Positions 24,801 to 31,614 of a stretch of 64,000 bases of DNA are shown here, in pieces (within the stretch, counting starts at the first letter, position 1; each line of letters starts with the position of its first letter). Source of the stretch: Siphonodentalium dalli (lineage: Eukaryota > Mollusca > Scaphopoda > Gadilida > Siphonodentaliidae); NCBI GenBank assembly GCA_032622095.1, contig CP136062.1, positions 226,688,578 through 226,752,577 of the forward strand, given 5' to 3'. A model generated the notes under the pieces. That model was not told the DNA's origin and did not search any database. It worked only from the letters and a program-made list of their open reading frames with translations. A program made the translations under genes and the position numbers.

Positions 24801-27800
24801 CTGATCGCTTAAGTTATTTTTAAAATGTACTTTATTGACTAATACGATATAACCTCAATGATGCAGGGACGATTTCCAGACTGGACATCAAATATGTTTG
24901 AAAAGATGACTCAATATTTATGATAGTGCACATATTGAACCAAGCTACCTGATCCATGTTGAAAATGATAAATTGCAAAGATAACAGAATTAGGGTTGTC
25001 ATGATATATATATTTACATACTAAGTGTTGTCATCACTAAATCCAGCATTCTGATTGGTCGGCGCCCACGTGGCTAGTTGCAGTTATTTCTCGGTGAATG
25101 CGCAACGCCTCATAACACCAAGCTAATAACACCATCGATACGTCATTAGGTTTGGAAAGACGAACGCGTAATGCTTTGGGCGCATTTTGACTCGCGCAGG
25201 ATTGACTTAATACATCATCGGGTTTCAACATGAAGAGAAATTGTTCCTATTAACTTTTGCCAAGGGTGCTATTGGGTATTTTGGGCTGATCTTGTCACGA
25301 TACACTTTTCGATTTAAATATATTTACAAAAGTGGCTTTTTCGCTAAATGTATATAAATATAAGGATTAACTGTCATGTGGACTATTTTTATGGAGATGT
25401 AACGGTGAGGTAAGTGGACATAACTTGTATGGGTTTTACACAAGTTATGTCCACTTACCTCACCGTTACATCTCCATAAAAACAGTCCACATGACAGTTA
25501 ATCCTTATATATACATGTGGGACAAATTTAATTGAGAGAACACGTTTGTTTCATGACCATTAATGGATGGTTGTAAAAGCTATGAGATCATGTTGTGATA
25601 TCGATGTATTATTGATTATTGACTCTGTAGCTGCCATGGTCATATTCGTAATTATGTATGAATTATATTGCGAAGTTTCGAGTTGGTTGGTTGCTCGGTC
25701 ACAAAGCTTTTCTTCTTTGGTATGTTTGTCGCAGACTTAATGAACACATCAGTTGCAAAAGCTTCTGCAGTGATCGAATATGCTTAATAATAAACACTAT
25801 CTATTCACAAACACTGGTTCACTGATAAAACAAATTGCAGCAATGCCATCCGAATTAAATAAAACAAAACGCATTGATGTAAACCTGAAGCTGTCTGCAT
25901 TGACCAACAACTTACATTATTTCAACATAAAAGAACAAAACCACAAAACAATCATTTCAAACGAAGACACGTGCATGTCAGTCGGCAATTTGTCATTTGA
26001 TGTCTTTGAAGAATAGAAATATATACTGTATTTCCTCTCAACATTGCTACAACTGCATGAGACATCAGTCAGGGGCCAAGCCTGCAAATAGTGTGTCTGT
26101 CATTTGCAAAATGAGGTCCCAGAGGGTGAATTTAGTGATGCTATCCCGCATAGCAGGCTAGCATCACTAAATTCACCCTCTGAGGACCTCGTTCTGCTTT
26201 GACCCTCAACTGCTATGGTAGACCTAGGATCAGATTGAAGTTCCCCAGTTGAAGTTGGTGATGTTCACCCATTGGGCACCTCAATTATGCATTTTATCTG
26301 CTGCAAATTAGGGGATATAGAAACTTCCCAGAATGGAAAATGTAACTAAAAACAATGTTAATTTGAGACTATAGATACTTTCCAGAAGATCAGGCATAAG
26401 CAGAATGAGGTCTCCAGAGGGTGAATTTGTTGATGCTAGCCCGCTATGCAGGGTAGCATCACTAAATTCACCCTCTGGGGACCTCAATCTGCAAATGACA
26501 GACACCCTATTTCAAGGCTTGATCATGACATGTTGCTTAGAGAATGATTGGTCATTTGTAATTGTACTTATGTTTAAGTCACATTAGGACGATTATGAAA
26601 TGTATGTTTCCATACTTCATATAAGCATCGCTAACTGAACACTTTAAGTGGAGACTGATTGTGTCACCCGATGATATACGTAGATGATGTGTGTTATTTA
26701 AATTATTATCTTTGTGACAAAATAAGACACCGTTTGGTCAGGGCAAGTTTCAACTGCAACTATGCGAGTATAATACAACTAACAAGAACATTTATTTAGT
26801 AATAATCAACAATGGTCCAGATGTGGTGTTGTTAACACTGTATTATACACACATATATAGTCTAGTAATTTGAGTACCACCTATTACCTTGTACGGGCAG
26901 TACTGAACACTCAGTAACGGTACAGTGAACATTGTCCAAGTACCGACGGTTCTGGGACCGGTACTGGTACCGTTGAGAAGCCTGGAGTTTACAGATTTGA
27001 ATATGTCTTCACTTCTAATGGCCATAATTCACAAATGCCTGAACTGATAATAATCCAAAGCCAATAGATCGAAATAAAAGCTATATTTAAAACATCTGGT
27101 ACACAATTCTAGGGTAAACTGTTAGACATCTTATAAAATAGACAATGAAAAATAATCAAGGAGAGCATGGCTCGGTGGCCACGCTTTACCACAACAGATC
27201 GTTGATTTCAAACTCAATATTTATTGATAAAAAACCCACCTTTTGCAAAAAAAACACCTTCTACACATATCGACAGAGCTAATGTTATTATGCCAAAATT
27301 AATCGCATATTTGAGTCCAAGTCTCTACTCTTTTCGCATATTTGAAGAAAATAAGAAGCAATTTCGTAGTAGACAAAATATGCGTGATGCAGGTTTAACC
27401 AATCAACGATCAGAATACTCAGTGTGTGGTCGCCAAGCAGGTCATTGAGTTCATTTTTATGTAAAAATAATGCTTAACGGTACTCAATCCGATCAGACGG
27501 TCCTCATATCATCAAGTTACAACAACAACATTTCTTCAAAATACACTTTTGTGATCAGAATCGATTTATAACAACAAAATAATGCTAACCGCCGTCAACT
27601 ATGGTATAAAATTTCCCAAAACGTGCTATTTATCAACATGTTGTTCAACAAAATATGGCCGTATTGCAACATGTTGTTCAACGAAATATGGCCGTATTAT
27701 AACTTGTGTATCACAAAATGTGGCTGTATTACCACTTGATATTAGAGTTATCCATCTTCATCCGCAATTTTGTCCGAGACCATCGGTTTAAAGACTCTTT

Positions 27801-30800
27801 TCTGGGCCACAAATAATTACACATTTCGAGAAGTAACAAATTTCAAAAATTGATATCTGATCATTCTAAGCTTTGATGGGTGGGTTCCTCAACTCGATTA
27901 ACCTATTTTTCACCCATGAAGCCAAAGAAATAGTCATTTGGTAGTGTTAATTCGGATTGAGTACATACAACCAATCAACGTTCAGAATAATCAGTGTGTG
28001 GTCGCCAAGCAGGTCATTAAATTCATTTTCAATTCAAAATTATTGCTTAAATATTGGAAATGCCAATATGCGGATGGTTATTTCACAGGTTAAAGGGGGG
28101 GACTGTACCCTAAATCCGCCAGATTTAGTGTACAGTCCCCCTTTAACGTTTCCGGGATTCTGCAACACCTACAAAGACTACACCTTTCACATGTGCCTTC
28201 TGAGTGCTTATTTAGTAAATCTGGACAAATTGTTGCACCGAAGCGTTCATGCCTGAAACCAGAAAAGGTTAACATGTTGTCCTTTCTCGCGGCAAATATG
28301 TAATTTACTGTTCAATATTGTGCTTTGTTGTGAAATAAAAATTGTGAACTAAATTACTTGTTTGTTTTTTATTTTTGCATCAGCGACGTCAGTAGTACCC
28401 CACACATTGTTAAGATCACAAGCGACATGCATTACATTGTCCTCTTTTCGCGTGTCCGCGTGACACTGCATTCACACGTGAATATTGAATTGTGTACTGC
28501 ATGTTCTGAAGGATCTTAACTAGCAAAATGTTTGGACATTATTCTTGACGGTTTTTAGTCATACCGCGGTATTGATTTCAATACCGTAGTCGGTAAAGTG
28601 AAGGTGGATACCGTGAAGCTCTAGACTTACTCACCGAGAACGAACACGACATCTGGGCTGTGAATCATCATGCTCGTACTGAATGTCCTAGTCATCTGCC
28701 ATTCCCTTCAAACATACAAAATACATAAAACATCTTAAAATTGTGTTTCCTGTATCCAGGGACAGAGGAGTGGTTTTTTTTGGGAGGGGGGGGGGGGTAT
28801 CTAATTCACCCAACTTTGGTAAAAAAATTCAACAAATTAGTTGGAAATTTGACACCGCATATAGGTTGAAATTGATCTAAATGTTTAATTTTCAAACAAG
28901 TAACTAGTGGGGAATTTTGGACCAACAGTAGAATATTTTTCTTGTTTTTATCAAATTTTGGTCTGAAGTGGCAGTCAGATGGAAAGGTTGAGGTACCATA
29001 ATCATTGGAAAGTTCCAACCGAAAGATGGAGGGGGGAGTGCAAATATAATTCTACAAACCTGGTTTAAGGGGGGGGGGGGGCAGATGCAGTTCAAAATTT
29101 CAAGGTGCATGACCCTCTGGTCCATCCCTACATCCCTGTATCAGAGTTTCCACTTTAATACATATGTATAAATGTATCATGAAAGTACTAGCACTACCAG
29201 AATAACAAAATTGAAGGCCTGCACTGGGTAAGGTATCAATAGCTTATATATTTTCTCCAGCTGAGTCCCGATAAGGCCAATAAAAAAAAAGCTAGATTAA
29301 ATCTCCTCCCGACCTTATTTTAAGTCCCCTCCTCATTTTTTTTTTATATGGATACATTTTATCGAAACTTTTTTCTCATACCGTAACCATAAAATTACAT
29401 TAAACAGTCTATTTTGATCAAATTGGAAAAAATCCAAATCACCTTGTATTAAATAAGATAGGATACTGCTTTAATATCTAAAACTGTCCATGATCATTTA
29501 TGTTATGAAGAAAAATATTTTAAAAATTAAATTCGCCCTCCTGCCTGCTCCTGCCCCATTTTTCTGAAAAAGTTGGATGTAAATCTAGCAATTTATATTG
29601 GCCTAAGGGAAGCACTTTTTTATGATTTCTGCTATGATTATGAGATAGCTGGAATCTGATGATAAAAAAGACAGTTTTGCAATGAAACCAAGCTAGGAGA
29701 GGCAATTTTATGTGAGGGATGAGGGAAGTATATTTATAACTCACTGAAACCGGCTCCCTTTGGTAGCCTTTATTCAGGGTCGGAGGGCTTGCAGGCCCTT
29801 TGTACGCTAGGGGGCCCCCACTAGGGGCTATGGGTGCACATTTTAATCTTAGACAGCCTCCCTCTCTGGAAATCTTTATTCAACAGCGGCCCCTGCGTGG
29901 ATGAAAACTGTGTGCACTTCGAGCACATTTTAATCGTTAAATCATTTTTAATTTTAAAAAATCAATTTTGCAAGGAAACTGAAACTTTATACCAAACTTT
30001 TGCAGTCTAAAATTTCAAGTTGCCTATCTCTGATGTAAACATTTGCGCAGGTGAAATTATTTTATATTGAAAACATTTATTTTTCTACAGAGGAATCTTT
30101 TGTCAATACTACCAGTAAATTCTCAATTATTAGGAGCTAAGTATGGTAAAATTAAATATTCACTGTTCATTTCTTTAACCCTTTGAGTGCCAGGTCCGAT
30201 TTTTGTATCGACCCATATACCCTGTGCCAATGCATTCTCTTATATATGCGAGTCGACCATAGGTCGCCTCGCATATATAAGAGAATGCATTGGCCTAAAA
30301 AAAATTCATTTTTTAACACTTTTTACCATTTTTTCTTACATTCTTTAACAATTTTATAATTTTTTCTTACATTTTTAAACAATTTTTATAATATTTTTCT
30401 ACATTCTTTGACAATTTTATCATTTTTAATATGTGTTAAGCCAATGCATTCTCTTTTTATATATGCGAGGCGACCTATGGTCGACTCGCATATATAAGAG
30501 AATGCATTGGCACAGGGCCTTTTTGTTGGGTAAAGGGTTAATGCATAACAGATTCCTGTAAAGTTTAAATTGCCTGCACGAGACATGGCATGCATGACAC
30601 TCTGACCCTGTTAGATATATTTTAGGGAAAAAAGTCATACCTTCTCAGCTTATCGAACCAATGGCCTTCACGGAAGCCTAGTAAGTGAGTATCTGCTATA
30701 AACAAGGCCCGAATTGGTTTCTCCTTCCCGGGAGGCACAGTCTCATCAAATGCTCTGTATCTCGTCTCCGGCCAGGTACATTGTAGTAGCACAAAATAAT

Positions 30801-30957
30801 AATGGAAGTATTCACAATAGAGCAATAATAAAAAGACTGCAGAAACAAATCGGAAGAGACGACTACTTTGAATATAATAGCACATGGCGGTTAACATGCT
30901 GTAGGCGGAACCTGGACATTGTGCTAGAAACCAAGAAAATCTGTCAAGAATGCACAT
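706..30957 (-). CDS. MPPE1: Metallophosphoesterase 1 (GPI-glycan phosphodiesterase), gene span, 7 exons, 3' end off window
   Basis: Family knowledge: MPPE1/PGAP5 is a Mn-dependent phosphodiesterase of the early secretory pathway that removes a side-chain ethanolamine phosphate from GPI anchors, helping cargo leave the ER. Seen here: seven minus-strand exons, 30957(or 30897)..30641, 28705..28635, 23675..23534, 16700..16514, 15117..15049, 8474..8352 and 846..706. All have AG/GT borders and join in phase to 330 codons counted from 30897. Residues on that numbering: membrane anchor about 14-38, D69-T-H71, G110-D111, G148-N149-H150-D151, H243 (LLQ-HFPMYR) and A296-H-T-H299. The order and spacing match vertebrate MPPE1. 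The C-terminal membrane segment and stop must lie below base 1, since exon 7 ends in a donor. The reading frame is intact throughout, so the gene is probably functional. Oddities: copied splice sites, and AHTH where GHTH is expected. Confidence 0.93.
952..1032 (-). pseudogene. Decoy partial copy of MPPE1 exon 7 with its acceptor
   Basis: Bases 952-1032 repeat 803-883 with a single mismatch (offset 149). The copy contains the same branch/pyrimidine/AG context and 5' coding part (LFSWIKPRLVISAHTH). It then departs into PYGASHVPK and a TAG. A transcript spliced at 995 instead of 846 would therefore make a truncated protein lacking everything after the metal motif. It may be a poison exon or simply a tolerated duplication. 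Confidence 0.8.
1035..2528 (+). repeat. Modular repeat with GAC-run tail and GGGGGTATAAT hairpin
   Basis: Repeated modules of about 130-180 bp (AAGTCGAAAAGG..., CATAACTC..., CCCATATTCGAACTTGA, CCAAATTTGG) are followed by a second module type (1915-2440, about 170 bp, three copies). The element ends with GACGGACTGACGGACGGAC and an inverted repeat CATTATACCCC...GGGGGTATAATG. ORFs across it are repeat translations, not genes. Confidence 0.8.
3063..3446. mobile_element. Foldback MITE, outer TIR GTGACCCGCC type, with core palindrome
   Basis: Outer arms begin TATGTGACCCGCCATATC and read inward to the core GCCAATGCATTCTCTTATAT. The two ends are inverted over roughly 90 bp. The middle carries a segment shared with 36600-36730 and 60830-60960 (GGGGCTCCCTGCAGGGTAATGG). 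Confidence 0.8.
3805..4112 (-). repeat. tRNA-derived SINE-like sequence
   Basis: Read on the minus strand from 4112, the sequence starts GGGGAGCTCCGTGGTCCAGT, then GGTTAGCACGTCGGACTTG. This is a tRNA D-arm/A-box-like head. It continues into an unrelated body of about 200 bp. A clear B box is not seen, so it is likely a degenerate SINE rather than a functional tRNA gene. Confidence 0.55.
4171..5140 (+). repeat. 'ACGAGAGGCC' repeat family, long copy
   Basis: It starts ACGAGAGGCCGATCACGATC and continues GGCAGATGTTTAACCC. The same start recurs at 5722, 31855, 39273, 41259, 43397 and 48970. The 3' part (4880-5130) recurs at 5870-6130. No transposase or defined 3' end was recognised. Confidence 0.7.
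5720..6130 (+). repeat. 'ACGAGAGGCC' repeat family, internally deleted copy
   Basis: It shares the 5' start and the 3' block (TCACATTGTGTCAACAGGAT onward) with the copy at 4171-5140, but the roughly 550 bp between them is missing. Confidence 0.7.
6840..8172 (+). repeat. Two modular repeats with GACA/GACG tails and ACCATA hairpins
   Basis: Modules with CATAACTC and CATATTCGAACTCGATCTG are repeated three times. They lead to a GACA run (7618-7665), then TTTACCATACTATGGTATGG (ending near 7722). A second series of 'CGATACCAAAAACTATACAGG' type modules ends in GACGGACGAACGACG and a related, imperfect hairpin at 8172. Confidence 0.8.
8352..8474 (-). CDS. MPPE1: MPPE1 exon 6: HFPMYR block
   Basis: This 123-nt exon (41 codons) encodes HFPMYRPSDGNC, DAAPEEEKYIPF and then LSKRSTEQ. 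It is very close to vertebrate HYPLYRRSDANC...DAAPAEERDIPF. The first His is a conserved metal-site residue. The acceptor is TATTTATAG and the donor CAGGTTTGTA. The acceptor is poor in pyrimidines, and its upstream sequence is the arm of a 58-bp inverted repeat starting only 8 bp away. Confidence 0.93.
8483..8840. mobile_element. Foldback element with perfect 58-bp arms abutting exon 6
   Basis: Bases 8483-8540 and 8783-8840 are exact inverted repeats (ending in TTTTTCCTCAAGGGAAGCCC...). The interior 8531-8715 is the inverted copy of 13734-13918, so this is a derivative of the larger neighbouring element. The left arm starts 8 bp from the exon 6 acceptor. Confidence 0.85.
8840..13944. mobile_element. 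~5.1-kb element with 44-bp TIRs and GC-richer repeated cargo
   Basis: Perfect 44-bp terminal inverted repeats (TTTTTCCGCCAAGGAGAAGC...) lie at 8840-8883 and 13901-13944. The right 185 bp is shared, inverted, with the foldback at 8483-8840. The inside (about 9000-11900) is noticeably richer in GC than the flanks and built of repeated modules. Examples are the GGGGGACAAGAC...ATGGAGTGGGCCACGG block at about 9940 and 10600, and the CCACGGTCTGC block at 9340 and 10105. I could not recognise a transposase; the long ORFs here are probably not genes. No target duplication is evident. Confidence 0.65.
11140..11850. repeat. Tandem-like modules with CAATATAAA inside the 5.1-kb element
   Basis: At least three diverged copies of a module occur. 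It carries a GCAATATAAA stretch, CTTTATATGTGTGACAATAC, ATAATCAATTGGATATG and AATAGAAGGAAAAGAGCCATG. The spacing is irregular, so these are old duplicates rather than a clean tandem array. Confidence 0.6.
14515..15021. mobile_element. MITE-like element with ~50-bp inverted ends next to exon 5
   Basis: Left end ATCAGGCACATCCTGAATTC...TATATGACCAT and its inverted counterpart at about 14970-15021 enclose about 400 bp of AT-rich sequence. A 19-bp piece (TATTCCACTATTATAGTGG) is duplicated in the left arm. Confidence 0.7.
15049..15117 (-). CDS. MPPE1: MPPE1 exon 5: linker and PILLQ
   Basis: This 69-nt exon (23 codons) encodes a Lys-rich linker followed by EYSKPILLQ, equivalent to vertebrate APVLLQ just before the conserved HYPLYR. 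The acceptor is CTTTTCCTTTAACAG and the donor CAAGTATGAC. It is phase 0 at both ends, consistent with exons 4 and 6. The linker itself is not conserved with vertebrates. The donor lies within about 30 bp of a MITE arm (ending near 15021). Confidence 0.88.
15391..15803. mobile_element. TTAA-flanked MITE (AGGCCCACTTAATTTTCAAA TIR)
   Basis: Terminal inverted repeats of about 21-25 bp lie directly between TTAA at 15387-15390 and TTAA at 15804-15807. The TTAA target is that of piggyBac-type transposases. There is no coding capacity for a transposase. Confidence 0.8.
15808..16199. mobile_element. TTAA-flanked MITE, CCCTTTACCCAACA type, with two core palindromes
   Basis: TTAA 15804-15807 and TTAA 16200-16203 flank inverted ends CCCTTTACCCAACA...TGTTGGGTAAAGGG. 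Inside are two copies of the core palindrome (15955-16025 and 16106-16180) in opposite orientation, separated by AT-rich sequence with ACAATTTTATAATTT. The TIR start and TTAA suggest piggyBac-type mobilisation. Confidence 0.85.
16255..16534 (-). repeat. 35-bp minisatellite, 8 copies, each carrying the exon 4 splice donor
   Basis: There are eight head-to-tail 35-bp units, identical except for one base in the seventh (16465-16499). Read on the minus strand, each unit holds the last exon 4 codons (QLECSR) followed by GTGAGTAAAAT. There are thus eight identical donors 35 bp apart, at 16513, 16478, 16443, 16408, 16373, 16338, 16303 and 16268. Confidence 0.97.
16514..16700 (-). CDS. MPPE1: MPPE1 exon 4: core strand block with DGCxxC
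   Basis: This 187-nt exon encodes ISERKETRFREAF, then VFVLLNSMAMEGDGCSLCS and a helix ending QLECSR. It matches the vertebrate VERFEKVF...VNSVALNGDGCGIC block. The acceptor is TCTCCTCTTTTCAG, directly preceded by the end of a foldback MITE. The donor is CACGT followed by GTGAGT. The last 35 bases around this border are tandemly repeated eight times (16255-16534). The copy nearest the exon body is taken as the working donor because it keeps the frame into exon 5. Confidence 0.93.
16726..16860. mobile_element. End of 'AGAATGAGGTCC' foldback MITE next to exon 4 acceptor
   Basis: It starts CAAGCCTTGAAATAGCGTGT and continues into the internal palindrome GGTGAATTTAGTGATGCTA...TAGCATCACCAAATTCACC. 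This is one end of the family whose full copy is at 26085-26525. It begins 26 bp from the exon 4 border. Confidence 0.8.
17367..17557. mobile_element. TTAA-flanked MITE, CCCTTTGAGTGCCA type, with core palindrome
   Basis: Inverted ends CCCTTTGAGTGCCAGG...CCTGGCACTCAAAGGG sit between TTAA at 17363-17366 and 17558-17561. The core palindrome is at about 17440-17516. Confidence 0.85.
17690..18420. repeat. ~68-bp tandem array (about 10 copies) with foldback at its left end
   Basis: The unit starts ACTTATTATCTGAACATTTC and ends TAGTTTAGAAAGGGTTA. Units alternate between GGATAACTACTCATCAATG and GGATAACTTCTCATTAATG forms. Bases 17690-17760 form an inverted repeat around GTTGAACTTATTATCTGAAC, matching single-copy relatives at 21440-21540 and 57420-57500. 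Confidence 0.9.
18540..18660. repeat. 'TTGGCCAATAAAA' repeat, copy 1 (copy 2 at 19484-19600)
   Basis: Both stretches share AATTTTAATTTGGCCAATAA-like text, a TTTGCCAAA motif, and a downstream GAAA.(A/T)(A/G)GCGC. They are diverged copies of an unclassified repeat. Confidence 0.55.
19700..19845. repeat. Imperfect palindrome
   Basis: GGCGGTTTCAATGTGGTAAT...TTTTGACCGCGA is mirrored by TCGCGGTCAAAACCCATGAC...CATTGAATCCGCC around a centre near 19775. It may be a foldback element; no target duplication was identified. Confidence 0.65.
20759..20829. repeat. 24-bp-arm perfect palindrome
   Basis: AATGTGTTCATAAACCTATG... at 20759-20782 is the exact reverse complement of 20806-20829, with a 23-bp loop. 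Confidence 0.9.
20973..21299. mobile_element. CCCTTTACCCAACA-type MITE, left end missing
   Basis: The right end GTTTGTTGGGTAAAGGG is followed by TTAA at 21300-21303. The order of parts is the reverse of 15808-16199. The left copy starts within the core (GCATATATAAGAGAATGCAT), so the left terminus is lost. Confidence 0.8.
21658..23047. mobile_element. hAT-like non-autonomous element, 1.39 kb, 8-bp target duplication
   Basis: The left end TAGTGCTGGGCGGTTTC and right end (reverse complement) TAGGGCTGGACGATATT resemble hAT termini. The element is flanked by AATACGAG on both sides (21650-21657 and 23048-23055), an 8-bp duplication as expected for hAT. Inside there is a CpG-rich segment (22625-22870) and a short frame ending ECHLCHTSSF..HMHRQSK (about 22050-22115). 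The latter could be a relic of a zinc-finger domain. No intact transposase was found. Confidence 0.85.
22625..22870. other. CpG-rich island inside the hAT-like element
   Basis: This ~245-bp stretch is dense in CG dinucleotides and G+C, unlike the AT-rich surroundings. It is open in more than one frame on both strands, as GC-rich DNA tends to be. I do not recognise a product; short inverted matches (ATTCCCGACG / CGTCGGGGAAT) bracket it. Confidence 0.6.
23086..23533. repeat. 40-bp direct repeats (with exon 3 donor) flanking a MITE
   Basis: Bases 23086-23125 and 23494-23533 match at 37 of 40 positions. Both end GTAGACTTAC, which is the exon 3 donor GTAAGTCTAC on the minus strand. Between them (23126-23493) lies an 'AGAATGAGGTCC' foldback MITE. 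Confidence 0.85.
23534..23675 (-). CDS. MPPE1: MPPE1 exon 3: GD and GNHD metal motifs
   Basis: This 142-nt exon encodes DLIDEGQW (completing the G-D metal motif), then DRFRSMF and VVVGNHDIGFHN (the GNHD motif with the bridging Asn and catalytic His). The acceptor is GAATATAG and the donor TGTGTAAGTC. The last two bases join the first base of exon 4 to make Val. The donor and the first ~40 intron bases have a second copy 408 bp downstream, beyond a MITE (23086-23125). Confidence 0.94.
23781..23994. mobile_element. Full-palindrome MITE, CAGTAATGC type, TA target
   Basis: CAGTAATGCCCTAAGTAATC... is mirrored almost perfectly over about 105-bp arms and flanked by TA on each side. The CAGT start and TA duplication suggest a Tc1/mariner-type source. 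Relatives lie at 57580-57774 and 59358-59554. Confidence 0.9.
24001..24258. repeat. 43-bp tandem repeat, 6 copies
   Basis: The unit begins AAGTCCTAACATTTACACAT and contains GCCTGAGATATCTAAGGAAT. Starts are at 24001, 24044, 24087, 24130, 24173 and 24216, nearly identical. The array begins within 7 bp of the preceding MITE. Confidence 0.95.
25358..25510. repeat. 71-bp-arm palindrome with 11-bp loop
   Basis: The left arm 25358-25428 (ATATAAGGATTAACTGTCAT...) is the reverse complement of 25440-25510 with one mismatch. This is a very long, nearly perfect hairpin-forming sequence, probably a recent foldback MITE. Confidence 0.92.
26085..26525. mobile_element. Full-length 'AGAATGAGGTCC' foldback MITE
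   Basis: Ends CAAGCCTGCAAATAGTGTGT and (inverted) CACTATTTCAAGGCTTG enclose two sub-terminal palindromes. Each is built of GGTGAATTTAGTGATGCTA and its complement. The middle carries TTGAAGTTGGTGATGTTCAC. Other copies or parts: 1556-1660, 23126-23493, 31085-31205, 38935-39170, 46450-46880, 51435-51570, 59575-59700 and 61565-61815. Confidence 0.85.
27398..28050. repeat. Repeat with two copies of CCAATCAACGATCAGAATA
   Basis: An ~80-bp block (CAATCAACG.TCAGAATA...GTGTGTGGTCGCCAAGCAGG) occurs at 27398 and 27968. Between them are a short 33-bp tandem (27632-27740, AAATATGGCCGTATT) and text shared with 58690-59330 (AGTTACAACAACAACA, GAAGCCAAAGAAATAGT). It is an unclassified dispersed element. Confidence 0.6.
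28094..28142. mobile_element. 49-bp TTAA-flanked hairpin
   Basis: TTAA at 28090-28093 and 28143-28146 bound an almost perfect palindrome (AGGGGGGGACTGTACCCTAA...). It is either an extreme miniature TTAA-type element or a solo pair of TIRs. Confidence 0.7.
28635..28705 (-). CDS. MPPE1: MPPE1 exon 2
   Basis: This 71-nt exon encodes EWQMTRTFSTSMM and then PDVVFVL plus the first base of Gly. It continues the block that in vertebrates reads REWQMERAF...VVFILGD. The acceptor is TTTGAAG and the donor GGTGAGTAAG. The phase fits both neighbours (Arg codon split 2+1 upstream, Gly codon split 1+2 downstream). It was found by searching for the sequence missing between exons 1 and 3, and is too short to stand out as an open frame. 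Confidence 0.92.
28775..29080. repeat. Poly-G tracts
   Basis: G runs lie at about 28784-28797 and 29069-29080 on the plus strand. Similar G or C tracts occur near 32032, 32259, 36463, 39701, 41688, 45796, 47136, 52935 and 57150. Confidence 0.85.
30179..30537. mobile_element. TTAA-flanked MITE with hybrid ends and two core palindromes
   Basis: The left end is the CCCTTTGAGTGCCAGG type and the right end the TGTTGGGTAAAGGG type, between TTAA at 30175-30178 and 30538-30541. Core palindromes lie at 30223-30298 and 30441-30516. The mixed ends suggest recombination between two MITE types. Confidence 0.85.
30641..30957 (-). CDS. MPPE1: MPPE1 exon 1: N-terminal membrane anchor and first metal motif
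   Basis: The exon encodes a short N-terminus, one hydrophobic segment (SAVFLLLLYCEY onward), the CTWPE block, then ALFIADTHLLG with the first metal ligands (D-x-H) and GHWFDKLR. It ends AGAAG followed by GTATGA, and the split Arg codon is completed by exon 2. Three in-frame ATGs are possible, at 30957, 30897 and 30885. The ones at 30897 and 30885 give an N-terminus closest in length to the vertebrate protein; 30885 has a good GCC-ATG context. The frame stays open upstream to 30957. A pyrimidine-rich TTTCTAG lies between 30957 and 30897 and could be an acceptor, so the true 5' border is not settled. Confidence 0.9.
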
Positions 30958-31016
30958 AGCTTGGTTGCCAGTTCCTTTTCTGTAACTCCCAACTCAGTTA
31001 TAAACATCGTTGCCAT
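30924..31016 (-). other. Candidate uORF in the MPPE1 5' leader
   Basis: A 30-codon open frame begins in a strong start context (TTCCATGGC) and ends at a TAG just before the candidate MPPE1 starts, in a different frame. A possible 5' exon border (TTTTAATTTTAG) lies at 31074. Whether this segment is transcribed is unknown. Confidence 0.35.
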
Positions 31017-31614
31017 GGAAATAGAGCTTCAGCCTTATTTGATCCTGTTGTTGAATCCCAGGAGACAAGAGATCTAAAATTAAAAATCAAGCCTTGAAAT
31101 AATGTGTCTGTCATTTGCAGAATGAGGTCCCCAGCGGGAGAATTTAGTGACGCTATCCCGCAAAGCAAATTCACCCTCTGTGGACCTCATTTTGCTTTGG
31201 CCTCATCTTCTGGGAAGTATCTATAGCCTCAAATTAACGATCTTTTTCTTTACTTCTGTTCAGTTTCTATATGGCCTACTAGTATATTACATATAAATCG
31301 AGGTGATTAATGGGTGAACAGCACCAACTTCAACTAGGAAATTTAATCTGAGCCTAAATTTCTACTCTACAAGTACTGGCTTTCACAAAAAAAAATTCAA
31401 ATGGCTTTTGACAGATCAAATTTTTCTTTCCGACATAAATGTTGTTGTTTTTAGTAAGAAGATGATGCCGAACAATAATTTCCCTCCAAATTGTCAGATA
31501 TTGAACATTTCCAAAATGACATACTAGTACATGCAGATATACCGGTAACTGCCTTCAACTGTAATAATCAGATATTACATCTATTAATATTGCAAAAATC
31601 ACCTCACATTTATA

